DNA from: a virus
DNA length: 60,787 nt
Reading direction: 5' to 3' (one strand)
Virus record (IMG/VR): IMGVR_UViG_3300040801_003247
Location: 1 to 60,787 of that record
Part shown: piece after piece, positions 43,759-51,208 of the stretch
How the letters are laid out: each line of letters opens with the position of its first letter
Position numbering within the stretch: the first letter of the stretch is position 1
Notes under the pieces: model-generated
What the model was told of the DNA's origin: nothing
Databases searched by the model: none
Seen by the model: only the letters and a program-made list of their open reading frames with translations
Translations under genes and position numbers: made by a program

Positions 43759-43772
43759 TTCCTGCGCAGGAA
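43759..43772. repeat. Dispersed 14-bp motif, intergenic perfect palindrome
   Basis: TTCCTGCGCAGGAA, extended to a 16-bp palindrome by the flanking T and A, lies 1 nt after the stop codon of the last late gene and just before its terminator. Confidence 0.75.
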
Positions 43773-43775
43773 AGT

Positions 43776-43803
43776 AAAATACCCGCCTTTCGGCGGGTAT
43801 TTT
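43776..43803. terminator. Bidirectional terminator between late and replication genes
   Basis: A 12-bp stem (AAAATACCCGCC / GGCGGGTATTTT) with a TTTC loop ends in a run of T on the plus strand and A-rich DNA on the other side, so it serves both converging operons. Confidence 0.92.
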
Positions 43804-44325
43804 TTATTTCTTATTCCATCTGAAACTAGTTTTACCAAGTTCGCTGAACTTCAATAGAGAAAGAACGTCCTGCCTGCCTTCACGTCGATACATCTTGCGA
43901 TAAGCTAGCGAGGGCAGATCAACAAAGGTCTTGAAGTCACACAATTGCTCCGCTCGCTCAATCAGGTCTTTGCGCCAGAAAAAATCAAAACGGTAAAAGC
44001 GCTCAAAGCAGATTAAGTCAGCCTTGCCATACAGCCAACCCTTAAAGCCATTTACATTGGTGAACTCTATCCACGCTAGCATATCTTGAACATCTTTGTC
44101 TGTACTGCTGATCTTCTTGAGACCCTTTAATTCAACCCGATAGCGATTGCCTTTATAGTTGATGCGATAGTCCCAGTGCTCAAGCATGTCCTGCCATTTA
44201 CTGGCGTGCCTGAACTGCGCCTGGTATTGCTCCGCACAGCGCTCAAAGCCTTGGGTAGAATTCAGGCTCATTTTATAGCAGCCTCTGGTATCATATTTGT
44301 TGCGATAAACAGTTTCCAAGGACAC
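43804..44325 (-). CDS. Hypothetical protein, possible nuclease
   Basis: The protein has 173 residues. A GTG start at 44325 is chosen because TAGGAGACC stands 7 nt upstream; ATG frames further upstream lack a ribosome site. Segments YRVELKGLKKIS and GKADLICFER recall the E-x-K and D-x-x-x-F strands of PD-(D/E)XK-type nuclease folds, but the order is unclear. It is the last gene of the leftward replication operon and stops in the terminator. Function not assigned. Confidence 0.5.
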   Translation of the reverse strand: MSLETVYRNKYDTRGCYKMSLNSTQGFERCAEQYQAQFRHASKWQDMLEHWDYRINYKGNRYRVELKGLKKISSTDKDVQDMLAWIEFTNVNGFKGWLYGKADLICFERFYRFDFFWRKDLIERAEQLCDFKTFVDLPSLAYRKMYRREGRQDVLSLLKFSELGKTSFRWNKK

Positions 44326-44335
44326 AGTAGGTCTC

Positions 44336-44698
44336 CTAGATAAAGCAAATGACAGTGTCCCAGTCAATATAGGTGACATCAAGGTATGTAAACAGGATGT
44401 ATCTGCCGAACATTTCCCTCGTAGAAAGATCTAAGAGGCATTTGCCTTCTCTGGTGAAGTATTTGACTTGAGTTGCCAGTCGCGCATTGATCCTGTCATA
44501 TTCTGCGCAAATCGTTTTTGTCCCGACCAGTGTCTCGCCATCACGCTTAATCCAGTCTCTTGGTATTTCTATCCGCAGGACAGGCTCGCCTTTATCGGTG
44601 AAGAAGTGAATTACCCCTCCATTAAGCTTTTCATACTTCTTTAGCATTTTTTTCTTGAACTTCTGGAAGTCTTTGTCGTTGTTAGCTATAGTTATCAT
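44336..44698 (-). CDS. Hypothetical protein
   Basis: The 120-residue alpha/beta protein (MITIANNDKDFQKFKKKMLKKYEKLNGGVIHFFTD...) follows GGAGACACT. No family recognised. A terminator stands between it and the Sak4-like gene, so it is expressed by read-through or separately. Confidence 0.6.
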   Translation of the reverse strand: MITIANNDKDFQKFKKKMLKKYEKLNGGVIHFFTDKGEPVLRIEIPRDWIKRDGETLVGTKTICAEYDRINARLATQVKYFTREGKCLLDLSTREMFGRYILFTYLDVTYIDWDTVICFI

Positions 44699-44717
44699 AG
44701 TGTCTCCAAAAAAAATA

Positions 44718-44737
44718 GGGAGCCCGAAAGGGCTCCC
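44718..44737 (-). terminator. Terminator after the Sak4-like gene
   Basis: GGGAGCCC-GAAA-GGGCTCCC, an 8-bp stem with tetraloop, is followed on the minus strand by TATTTTTTTT. A strong intrinsic terminator inside the operon that would lower expression of the two last genes. Confidence 0.9.
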
Positions 44738-44744
44738 TGATAGG

Positions 44745-45617
44745 TTACTCGACTATGTACTCGACACGGCCGTTGGCGAATACGGTGATGGACTTGATCA
44801 TTTCTTCCCATTGATGGGGATCGAACTGCAAGCCATCTGCTTTCAGGGCTGATCCGATCTCGGTTGGGGTGAGACCTAACTTAGCGCCTTCTGCAATCAA
44901 ATCGTCTTTGGTACGAAGAATAACTGGCTCAACACCTTCTGAAAGCCATGAGAGAATTTCTTTACCAAATTCCTCGCCTGGCTTATCAACAGTGCGATCT
45001 TGAAACTTGCCAGAACGGTCTTTGATCACGTTGACGATGTGATCTGGACTGATTTCCATGAGCATGTCAAACTCGTACTCGATACCCTTTCCTTGCTCAG
45101 GAGCCAAGCCTACACGGACGGGCACGGTCTTGCCACCGTTATCAGTGGTGAGCCATTCCGTCTTGGTGCGCATGGTTGCAATCAGGTGTCCAGGAAAACG
45201 CTGAATGGCCGTGACCATCTCGCTTTGCATGGGTGTCCCTTCCGACCAAGCCGACCAGGTGTTGCCACGATACTTTGACTTGGCCAGTTTGTCGACTTCC
45301 TGCAAGAGCTCTTTCCAGGAATGGCTGAGGCTGTCGATGATCAAAACATCAAACTCTGAGGCGGACTTGATGGCGTCGATCATGTTGGAGACCTTTGGGT
45401 CGAGCAAATTGAGGGTCATAAAGCTGAATCGGTCGGAGTATTTGGAGGCCGTGCCAAACTCCGTGTCAATAAAGCCGATTTTATTATCGAGCTCCTCGGC
45501 GATCCCTTTGGCCAGTCGCAGGGCGGTGAAGGTCTTACCTGCACCTGAGGGGCCAAAAATTGCTAGCCTGAGCTTTGCCTGCTCTTTTGTTGCCTGTTGA
45601 AACTTATAATTTGCCAT
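44745..45617 (-). CDS. Sak4-like / RecA-like ATPase (AAA_24 type)
   Basis: The protein has 290 residues. Walker A is GPSGAGKT at 22-29, the segment IGFIDTEFG follows, and a Walker B-like FDVLIIDSLSHSW lies near 88-100. This small RecA-core arrangement is that of Sak4-type single-strand annealing or recombination proteins and the related phage AAA_24 ATPases. It probably promotes strand annealing in replication-linked recombination, next to a Cas4-like nuclease. AAAGGAG precedes the ATG. Confidence 0.85.
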   Translation of the reverse strand: MANYKFQQATKEQAKLRLAIFGPSGAGKTFTALRLAKGIAEELDNKIGFIDTEFGTASKYSDRFSFMTLNLLDPKVSNMIDAIKSASEFDVLIIDSLSHSWKELLQEVDKLAKSKYRGNTWSAWSEGTPMQSEMVTAIQRFPGHLIATMRTKTEWLTTDNGGKTVPVRVGLAPEQGKGIEYEFDMLMEISPDHIVNVIKDRSGKFQDRTVDKPGEEFGKEILSWLSEGVEPVILRTKDDLIAEGAKLGLTPTEIGSALKADGLQFDPHQWEEMIKSITVFANGRVEYIVE

Positions 45618-45642
45618 TGTGTTACTCCTTTATGTATTGGTT

Positions 45643-45677
45643 ACTGCGTTAATAACAGCGCTGATTATTAACGCAGT
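45643..45677 (-). promoter_or_regulatory. Inverted repeat before the Sak4-like gene
   Basis: 11-bp arms ACTGCGTTAAT and ATTAACGCAGT flank a 13-nt loop in the gap between the Cas4-like and Sak4-like genes. Without a T-tract it looks more like an RNA processing or binding element than a terminator. Confidence 0.55.
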
Positions 45678-45682
45678 AGGGG

Positions 45683-46480
45683 TTAATTGGTCTTTTGGAT
45701 AAACTCTTGACCTTCAGGGCATTGGTCTGCATGGGCGCAGTAACGGCACAACCATGAGGTCTCCGCCTTGGGCGGTTCTTTTGCCGTGAGGCAATTTAGC
45801 AATTCATCACGACGAACCATGACAAAGTCGTGAGTTTCTTTGAGGGGTTTCTTCTCCACTTCGAACAAGGCAGCACCTAGATGGGCATTATTGGGAGCCT
45901 TACCGCAATTCGGGCAGGCCAAGACCCCGTTGTCCATCCGTAGAGGGAGCTTGCAAGATCGGCACTTGGTGGGCCCGCTCATATCCAGATACTGAATAAA
46001 CAAACGGTTGACCTTCCCGTCGTTATTAGCCAGCAACCATGCGTAAACGTTAACCTGCATTTCATGCTCGCCGTAAGGGAGCTTGCTTTTGTCTAACCAT
46101 CTTGTGGTCTTGAAGTCCACGACGTCCCCAGTTTTTGGATAGTAGAGGTCAACACGACCCTCGACGCCCTCAAACTCCAGGGGTAATTCTGATTGGAAGA
46201 AATCGTGGTCGTCCTCCAGGATGGCGTGGGTTAATGTGCCAAGGGTGCGGATAATCAGGTCGGACACATATTCAGGCGATGGACTTATCTTAGAGAAGTA
46301 AGAGCGCCTGAGACAGCCCAGAAGGTCGGTGGCATGAATGCCAGAGCGGTCGCTATTCTCAAAGACCTTCTTGAGCAGGACGTAATCATAGCCACATTCC
46401 GCTGGGCGGGTGGCATGGGCGTGAGCGAGGCATTTTGGATGATCCATAACCTCATGGGTGATCGGGCAGATAACTTTCAT
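45683..46480 (-). CDS. Cas4/RecB-like PD-(D/E)XK nuclease
   Basis: The protein has 265 residues. Nuclease core: RTLGTLTHAILED (His of motif I), EGVEGRVDLYYPKTGDVVDFKTTRW (Asp, then D-x-K), and QVNVYAWLL. Cysteine in DLLGCLRRSYF and the C-terminal WLCRYCAHADQC match the iron-sulfur cluster ligands of Cas4/Dna2-type enzymes. Inserted between them is a separate zinc ribbon (CRSCKLPLRMDNGVLACPNCG). It probably resects DNA ends for the neighbouring Sak4-like annealing protein. The ribbon insertion is unusual. Confidence 0.82.
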   Translation of the reverse strand: MKVICPITHEVMDHPKCLAHAHATRPAECGYDYVLLKKVFENSDRSGIHATDLLGCLRRSYFSKISPSPEYVSDLIIRTLGTLTHAILEDDHDFFQSELPLEFEGVEGRVDLYYPKTGDVVDFKTTRWLDKSKLPYGEHEMQVNVYAWLLANNDGKVNRLFIQYLDMSGPTKCRSCKLPLRMDNGVLACPNCGKAPNNAHLGAALFEVEKKPLKETHDFVMVRRDELLNCLTAKEPPKAETSWLCRYCAHADQCPEGQEFIQKTN

Positions 46481-46776
46481 TCCTCCTCCTTTCCTACGTG
46501 GGAAGCCGTCAATTTGTCGGCATTAGTGACGATAGTCTCAATACCACGACCTGAGAAAGAAACCATCAACTCTTTCTTGAACATGGGAATTGAGAGGATC
46601 AGTTGTCCAGGGTAGGTATGGATACCAATGGCTCGATAGACAGGATAGACAGCGATATCGCCGTCGTCAGCTTCATCGAGGCTGATACCGATTAGCCTAC
46701 ACAGAAACTGATTTCCTAATTTCCATTGGAATTTCTTTAGCTTCGCAGTCTCGACTGAATTGATAAATACCTTCAT
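46477..46776 (-). CDS. Hypothetical protein
   Basis: The 99-residue protein MKVFINSVETAKLKKFQWKL... has a strong ribosome site (AAAGGAGG) but starts 80 nt inside the upstream gene. It ends in overlap with the Cas4-like gene. Mostly beta; no family recognised. Confidence 0.6.
   Translation of the reverse strand: MKVFINSVETAKLKKFQWKLGNQFLCRLIGISLDEADDGDIAVYPVYRAIGIHTYPGQLILSIPMFKKELMVSFSGRGIETIVTNADKLTASHVGKEEE
46491..46504 (-). repeat. Dispersed 14-bp motif, TACGTG centre
   Basis: TTCCTACGTGGGAA at the junction of two leftward genes, 11 nt upstream of the Cas4-like start codon. Read on the minus strand as S-H-V-G. Confidence 0.8.
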
Positions 46777-47107
46777 AATCCTCCTTTAATCTCAAATAGG
46801 TCTCACAAACCAGCTCAGGCATATTTGTGCCTCGGCAGTTGGCAAAATTTTCATCACTCTGCATCAACACCAGATACTCACCCGCATAAGAAATGCTGGT
46901 GACAATGCCCTGAGTGTGGTGTAAGTGCTCTATAAGGGCCATGGTGTCCCTTGAGTCACGGGAAAAGGCTGGCGTGGCAGCTCTACCGAAAAGTGGTAGA
47001 GGTCGCCAGGATTTAGCCCATGGATCGTACCAGGGGTTTTGTTCTGTCTTGTCACGTGTCCAGCCATAAGCCAGACGTCCTACTTCTGCATCTAACTCGA
47101 TACTCAT
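46697..47107 (-). CDS. Hypothetical protein
   Basis: The protein has 136 residues. GGAGACATTCA precedes the ATG, which overlaps the stop of the DnaB-like gene (ATGA). Its last 80 nt overlap the next gene in another frame. The sequence is Trp/Arg-rich at the start (GWTRDKTEQNPWYDPWAKSWRPL). Not recognised. Confidence 0.55.
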   Translation of the reverse strand: MSIELDAEVGRLAYGWTRDKTEQNPWYDPWAKSWRPLPLFGRAATPAFSRDSRDTMALIEHLHHTQGIVTSISYAGEYLVLMQSDENFANCRGTNMPELVCETYLRLKEDYEGIYQFSRDCEAKEIPMEIRKSVSV

Positions 47108-48474
47108 TGAATGTCTCCAGGTCTAAGGGATTGAAATACGCCAATGTCTTTACGCCACTTGATAGGTGTTGTTCTTCCGATTGGGCCGTTGCGGTTCTTC
47201 TGCACATAGTACTGAACGGGGATGGCCTTGATAGCAGGTAAGGGTGACCCTTCCCGATCGAAGTTTTCAGGAAAGCGGGTTGATACCAGTTCGGCTGGGT
47301 TGGGTGGGTTATGCCACATAGAGCGGATAAACCACACCTGAGTGGCGTCCTGCTCGATAGAGCCAGACTCACGTAAGTCCGAAAGTTGGGGAGGTGAAGC
47401 CTCGCCTCGATACTCGATTGAGCGGGATAGTTGGCATGCAGCAATGATTGGAACCTTTAACTTCAGGGCAGCACCACGCAGTAAGCCAGTAGTCTCAGAC
47501 AAATCCTCGACCCGATTACCACCCACTGCATTTCTAATCAATTGCAGATAGTCGACCTGAATAAGTCCACTGTGGTTTTCGGCAACAGACTTACGGGCCA
47601 AGTTGACAATCTTACTGATGTTTGGGCTCGAAAGCGTAACTACCGTCCAGGGTATATTGACGATTCGCTCGTTCGCTTCCAGAATGCGCTGTGACTCGGC
47701 ATTGGATAGTAGCCGTGGATTTTTGAGCTTGCCCGAGTCGACTTTAGCTTCAGCAGCAAGGGCAAACTTGGCATACTCCAGTTCGTCATTTTCCAGATTG
47801 AAGGTGGTCACATGCTGGCCACGCTTGGCTGTCTCCAGCGCATCAAAGCGCAGTGCGGAGGATTTACCTTCGCCAGGGCGTCCAGCAAGGATGACCATGT
47901 CTGTGCGGTCAACATAATCAATCAAATCCTTGACTGCCCCAACAGGGGGAACCCAAGCAGGGGTAATTGTTCCTGCCCGCATACCTTCCATGCGTGGCAT
48001 AAAGACGGAGAGGATTTCGCCCAAATTCAAGCCTCTATCCTCAAGATTCCTACGTCGGATATCAAAAACCCTTTTCTCAGCACGGCTGACCACGTCCTCA
48101 ATGGGCTGGCTGGTATCACGGGCAGAGACTGTCAGCAGTCCAGCGAATTCCTCCAGGGACTTGCGGATAGCAATTTCCTCAACCCTGTTCACAAAGACAT
48201 TGATTGAAGCCCGATCTGCCTGATCAACCAGATAGTTGATATAAGCCTCGCCCCGCAGATTGTTGTTACCGATTAGCATGAGCAGGCTGTCGTCTCTCAG
48301 CGTTTCCACTAAGGCTCTGTGTGAGAGGGATTCTTCTCCCTGTAGATATTGAATCCTCTCAAACAGGTTTCGATTTGTACCAGTAAAGTCGGTTGAACGA
48401 AGTCCCTGGGCAGCATCGTAGGTATCAGGGTAAGCAATCAGCGTGCCTAGCAGTATTTCTTCGTTTCTATTCAT
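47104..48474 (-). CDS. Replicative DNA helicase, DnaB-like
   Basis: This 456-residue protein unwinds DNA at the replication fork. A short N-terminal helical domain (1-140) is followed by the RecA-like core: Walker A GRPGEGKSS at 198-206, Walker B LIQVD at 304-308, a loop near YLQLI, and the C-terminal DLRESGSIEQDATQVWFI with the arginine-finger region. This matches the DnaB family in length and order. It probably works with the primase at 54569. It overlaps the neighbours at both ends. Confidence 0.92.
   Translation of the reverse strand: MNRNEEILLGTLIAYPDTYDAAQGLRSTDFTGTNRNLFERIQYLQGEESLSHRALVETLRDDSLLMLIGNNNLRGEAYINYLVDQADRASINVFVNRVEEIAIRKSLEEFAGLLTVSARDTSQPIEDVVSRAEKRVFDIRRRNLEDRGLNLGEILSVFMPRMEGMRAGTITPAWVPPVGAVKDLIDYVDRTDMVILAGRPGEGKSSALRFDALETAKRGQHVTTFNLENDELEYAKFALAAEAKVDSGKLKNPRLLSNAESQRILEANERIVNIPWTVVTLSSPNISKIVNLARKSVAENHSGLIQVDYLQLIRNAVGGNRVEDLSETTGLLRGAALKLKVPIIAACQLSRSIEYRGEASPPQLSDLRESGSIEQDATQVWFIRSMWHNPPNPAELVSTRFPENFDREGSPLPAIKAIPVQYYVQKNRNGPIGRTTPIKWRKDIGVFQSLRPGDIQ
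48047..48060 (-). repeat. Dispersed motif, one mismatch
   Basis: TTCCTACGTCGGAT in the helicase gene; the last A is T. Read on the minus strand as I-R-R-R-N. Confidence 0.6.
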
Positions 48475-49342
48475 GCTCCGTTTCTCCTCTAATAGCTCTA
48501 AAGATCTCAGAGTGAGCCAGTGTACTTGCCTGAACCGTCAGGCTGTCGATATAGGTGCCCAGTCGGCGGTTGAACACCGTCAATTGATCGGCGTCTACGA
48601 CGGATACGATAACCTTCTTTTCTTCGCCACGGATCGTGACACTGGTGATATAGGCTGGGAAAGAGGGTGTGCGGTCTGGGCGTAGATGTTGGCGTAACTC
48701 TCGGTTGGGAAGCTGTCCACGCTCAAGAAGCTGGGTGATAACCTCAACCTGAACTTCGGTTGCGTCGGCTTCTTGACCAGCGGCCTGGAAGGTGGCAGTA
48801 ACTTCATTTTGAAGTCTTTCAACTGTTTCCTCGACGTTGCGTGATTGGCTGCGGTTGCCAGTAATCAGGCGCACCAGCACGGGCACCATCATGCGGAAGT
48901 TGGATTTACCAACTGTCTCCCAGACCTGCGGTAAGCTGAGATTGAGGGTGTTGGTAATATAAGGGAAGATCACGTTGTACAGGTTCTTGATATCTGAATA
49001 CTCAGACACAGACAAGCCGTGATCCATGGCGGCCTCTTGCATGCTCCCATATTGGTTTGGGTGAATTGCCCACAGACCTTCGTTCTCGATTTGCTGGATC
49101 ACCTTGCCATGCAATAGGATGGCCTGTAAATTCAGATCGCCAACTCGCTTGAGCTGTTCCAGCTTGACGATAGAACGAAGCTGAGGGGTTGTGTAGACGC
49201 TTGCGTCAATACCGCTGGTGCTGAGCCATGTTTCGAGGTTGGCACGAGCTGCACGCTCTGTGAGTGCCTCTGTGTCGTTTAGGTAGTTGGCCATGATGGC
49301 GTTGTTGGAGGGAATAAGAGCTAATTGCGATTCGTCTGTCAT
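48467..49342 (-). CDS. Hypothetical replication-associated protein
   Basis: The 291-residue, mostly helical protein lies directly before the DnaB-like helicase and overlaps it by 8 nt. The region 60-180 (VKLEQLKRVGDLNLQAILLHGKVIQQIENEGLW...) contains no motif I can name. By position it may be a helicase loader or an origin-binding factor, but no ATPase or helix-turn-helix signature is clear. AAAGGATTTGC precedes the ATG. Confidence 0.6.
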   Translation of the reverse strand: MTDESQLALIPSNNAIMANYLNDTEALTERAARANLETWLSTSGIDASVYTTPQLRSIVKLEQLKRVGDLNLQAILLHGKVIQQIENEGLWAIHPNQYGSMQEAAMDHGLSVSEYSDIKNLYNVIFPYITNTLNLSLPQVWETVGKSNFRMMVPVLVRLITGNRSQSRNVEETVERLQNEVTATFQAAGQEADATEVQVEVITQLLERGQLPNRELRQHLRPDRTPSFPAYITSVTIRGEEKKVIVSVVDADQLTVFNRRLGTYIDSLTVQASTLAHSEIFRAIRGETEHE

Positions 49343-49806
49343 TGCAAATCCTTTCTACTAAATATCTGTTTGAGCCTTCCTATGTCGGAAAGATAAAATA
49401 CTGCCATTGACTTGCCGTAAGGCAAACCTGGCTTATGCAGGATAATCATTGAAATACCGTCTGGATGATTTTCCTTACGCCATTCATCCATATGATCCAG
49501 CCAGCGGTTGACCATTACAGAAGGGCGGAGGGGTTCGGCGAGAATGGAATTGATTATGGGCAGGTCTCCAACGCAAACTGCTGCTGTGGTAAGGGACATC
49601 AACAGAATTGTTTCATTGAAGTAAGACTTTGGGCATTGCTGGCGAGATTTGACATCAATCACCAGCCCACTCTGGTTAATGGTGAGGTCTGGCCCAGTTC
49701 GCCCCAGTACGGGGATGCGCTCGACGGGATCATAGCCTAACGGTATTAGCATACGATTGAATTCCTGGGCAATTCTGTTTTCTGCGTGGCGGGGTCTGGC
49801 TTTCAT
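49339..49806 (-). CDS. PD-(D/E)XK-type nuclease, resolvase-like
   Basis: The protein has 155 residues. The segment GRTGPDLTINQSGLVIDVKSR has the D-x(n)-D-x-K arrangement of PD-(D/E)XK nucleases, with a preceding Glu in the helix HAENRIAQEFNRML. Small phage enzymes of this type resolve branched DNA or act as Hjc-like resolvases. It starts without a strong ribosome site and overlaps the previous gene (ATGA). Confidence 0.65.
   Translation of the reverse strand: MKARPRHAENRIAQEFNRMLIPLGYDPVERIPVLGRTGPDLTINQSGLVIDVKSRQQCPKSYFNETILLMSLTTAAVCVGDLPIINSILAEPLRPSVMVNRWLDHMDEWRKENHPDGISMIILHKPGLPYGKSMAVFYLSDIGRLKQIFSRKDLQ
49377..49390 (-). repeat. Dispersed 14-bp motif, TATGTC centre
   Basis: TTCCTATGTCGGAA near the 3' end of the resolvase-like gene; read on the minus strand as S-D-I-G. 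Confidence 0.8.
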
Positions 49807-50159
49807 AGTGAGCCTATCCCTGCGACGATGGCGCCAATTGAACGGGGATCCTCGTTAGCAAGACCGAATTTGTCCCTCTTAGCGGGACTGCCTTTCTTCT
49901 GCTCTGGCCATTGATCAAAGGTTCCATTGGCGATTTGCTTTAAGTAGTAGCATCCCACAGCCTTGATACTTCTTGCTCTGGAAAATGTTAATGAATTTAT
50001 TACTTGTAATTTGGGCAAACAAGTGTTACAATTGTGATTAAGAAGATACGGACACATGTCAAACTCAAACAACGTTCTACAATAATGGTTCCCGATATCT
50101 TCCCTGGTGATTTCTTTGGGAAAGTTGAGCTGGTCGTAAGCTTCCTGCGTGATGATCAT
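49803..50159 (-). CDS. Hypothetical protein, first gene of the leftward operon
   Basis: The 118-residue protein has a cysteine-rich centre (HYCRTLFEFDMCPYLLNHNCNTCLPK) that suggests a metal-binding site. GGAG stands 7 nt before the ATG. It is the promoter-proximal gene of the replication operon. Not recognised. Confidence 0.6.
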   Translation of the reverse strand: MIITQEAYDQLNFPKEITREDIGNHYCRTLFEFDMCPYLLNHNCNTCLPKLQVINSLTFSRARSIKAVGCYYLKQIANGTFDQWPEQKKGSPAKRDKFGLANEDPRSIGAIVAGIGSL

Positions 50160-50170
50160 AATGAGCTCCA

Positions 50171-50186
50171 GTTCTAATTTTCTAAC
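50171..50186 (-). promoter_or_regulatory. Operator-like element (type GTTAGA)
   Basis: On the minus strand GTTAGAAAATTAGAAC lies 20 nt past the -10 box of the leftward promoter, between promoter and first gene. A repressor bound here would block the replication operon. Confidence 0.55.
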
Positions 50187-50206
50187 GAATGTTAATCAGG
50201 TATTAC

Positions 50207-50235
50207 ATTTTATCCGATATTGAATAGTTTGTCAA
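50207..50235 (-). promoter_or_regulatory. Leftward promoter of the replication operon
   Basis: On the minus strand TTGACA (50235-50230) and TAAAAT (50212-50207) are 17 nt apart. Confidence 0.82.
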
Positions 50236-50242
50236 ATGGTTA

Positions 50243-50270
50243 TTGCCTATTTTGGATAACCAGTTATAAT
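50243..50270 (+). promoter_or_regulatory. Promoter of the Xre regulator
   Basis: TTGCCT and TATAAT (50265-50270) are 16 nt apart. The -10 box overlaps a small inverted repeat ATAAC-CA-GTTAT (50256-50267), a possible self-control site. Together with the leftward promoter this makes a compact divergent switch region. Confidence 0.6.
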
Positions 50271-50272
50271 GA

Positions 50273-50728
50273 ATGGAGGTAGAGGTGAATAATAATTTGA
50301 GCGACCTGGTACGACGAAAGATGGAAGTTGAAAACTTGAGTCTGCGGGCCGCGGGTGATAAAGTTGGTGTCGCCCATACGACGATCGATCGTATTCTCAG
50401 GGGACTATCTGTTGATTTAGAAACAATTGAAAAGCTATGTGCGTGGCTGGGGGTGCCTGTGACATCCGTTCTGGATATCAGGGAAGATAGCCATGAAATT
50501 ATTGACCAAATAGCATCTGCGTTGGCGCTGTCTCCGCAATTATCGGTAGTCTTTGGGGAACTGGCAAAGAGGGTGCTGGCTGGGGAGGTGGAGGCTACCG
50601 TCCTTGCTGAAGTAGCTGCCTTTACCTCCTACAGACTTTATAACAATCTTAGTGGAGATAAAATAGATGAACCCAGTCACGAGGAAGTACTGCTTGGAAA
50701 TCGAAAAGCTCATAGCTCGGCAAATTAG
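50273..50728 (+). CDS. Xre-family regulator, candidate phage repressor
   Basis: The protein has up to 151 residues. A helix-turn-helix covers about residues 9-66 (LSDLVRRKMEVENLSLRAAGDKVGVAHTTIDRILRGLSVDLETIEKLCAWLGV), followed by a helical C-terminal part without a LexA-type peptidase. The start could be ATG 50273 or GTG 50285; GGAGGT sits at 50275-50280, and the promoter -10 box is so close that GTG is attractive. A paralogue is at 56514. It faces the leftward replication operon across a divergent promoter region, the usual position of a lysogeny repressor. No SOS-cleavage domain is present, so induction must work differently. Confidence 0.8.
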   Translation: MEVEVNNNLSDLVRRKMEVENLSLRAAGDKVGVAHTTIDRILRGLSVDLETIEKLCAWLGVPVTSVLDIREDSHEIIDQIASALALSPQLSVVFGELAKRVLAGEVEATVLAEVAAFTSYRLYNNLSGDKIDEPSHEEVLLGNRKAHSSAN

Positions 50729-50831
50729 CGAGCCCGTCACACCCACAATGAAACCGTCCTATAAATACCGCTATGGTTTTGGCGATAGAATAGGCAGAGA
50801 AAGAAGCAGCGCAACCCCAAGAGCAAGTTAA
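50667..50831 (+). CDS. Small basic protein behind the regulator
   Basis: The 54-residue protein overlaps the regulator's end by 62 nt in another frame; GGAG lies 9-10 nt before its ATG. It is basic (MKPSYKYRYGFGDRIGRERSSATPRAS). It ends 7 nt before a terminator. Not recognised, and the overlap lowers confidence. Confidence 0.45.
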   Translation: MNPVTRKYCLEIEKLIARQISEPVTPTMKPSYKYRYGFGDRIGRERSSATPRAS

Positions 50832-50838
50832 GAGAAAG

Positions 50839-50863
50839 AGCCCACATTTTTGTGGGCTTTTTT
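50839..50863 (+). terminator. Terminator after the regulator unit
   Basis: AGCCCACA-TTTT-TGTGGGCT followed by T6; an 8-bp stem typical of intrinsic terminators. Confidence 0.93.
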
Positions 50864-50872
50864 GATTCAGTA

Positions 50873-50901
50873 TTGACAGGGGGTAATTCGTCTAGTAGAA
50901 T
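50873..50901 (+). promoter_or_regulatory. Strong promoter of a short, apparently non-coding transcript
   Basis: TTGACA (50873-50878) and TAGAAT (50896-50901) are 17 nt apart, starting 10 nt after the terminator. It reads into a region with a tRNA-like sequence and no convincing gene. Confidence 0.82.
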
Positions 50902-51053
50902 GGAGATCGCTCAAACCTTAGTGCCTTCTCCTCTCGCAAAGGCGTACGTAGATAGACCCTCTCCCGTTAAGAGATTGGTACTAAAAAGGAGACGAAAAAA
51001 CCACCATAGGTGGGGGTGCAGAATAGACCACCCCCCACATATAGGGGTAAAAT

Positions 51054-51121
51054 GCGGGCGTAGTTCAATGGTAGAATACCTCCTTGCCAAAAAGGGGAGG
51101 ACTCTGACCCTCTCCGCTCCA
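51054..51121 (+). tRNA. tRNA-Gly(GCC)-like sequence, degenerate 3' half
   Basis: The 5' half is a normal tRNA-Gly: acceptor GCGGGCG, TA, D-arm GTTCAATGGTAGAA, anticodon loop TTGCCAA with anticodon GCC. The 3' half is not: the anticodon stem does not close directly, the T-loop consensus TTCRA is missing, the acceptor pairs poorly, yet it ends TCCGCTCCA. Total 68 nt, shorter than normal. It is either a decayed tRNA gene, an unusual phage tRNA, or an attachment-site copy of a host tRNA end, given the integrase 1.5 kb away. Confidence 0.55.
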
Positions 51122-51127
51122 AAAAAT

Positions 51128-51147
51128 AACCCCTATATATAGGGGTT
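51128..51147 (+). terminator. 20-bp perfect palindrome after the tRNA-like element
   Basis: AACCCCTATATATAGGGGTT followed by TCG; a likely weak terminator or processing signal. Confidence 0.55.
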
Positions 51148-51194
51148 TCGTGGTTAAAAAGGGGGTGTATCTCCATATATGGGGGTGATGGTTG

Positions 51195-51208
51195 TTCCTA
51201 CGTAGGAA
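51195..51208. repeat. Dispersed 14-bp motif, fully symmetric copy
   Basis: TTCCTACGTAGGAA, the only perfectly symmetric ACGT-centred copy, lies between the tRNA-like region and a leftward gene end. It may represent the ideal binding site. Confidence 0.92.

Larger units (their letters stand above)
50907..51150 (+). ncRNA. Putative structured RNA region carrying a tRNA-like element
   Basis: The stretch from the promoter to the palindrome at 51128-51147 is about 240 nt. It holds GC-rich complementary blocks (GGTGGGGGTG at about 51009-51018 with CACCCCCCAC at 51029-51038) and three variants of ATATAGGGG. An open frame of 96 codons (50852-51142) covers it but spans the promoter and gives low-complexity peptide, so I do not call it a gene. 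RNA status is inferred from a strong promoter, structure and lack of a gene. Confidence 0.45.

Noticed and set aside
50852-51142. 96-codon frame across the tRNA-like region
   Set aside because: It starts inside a terminator T-run, spans a strong promoter and encodes low-complexity basic sequence; the DNA features are better explained as regulatory or RNA.
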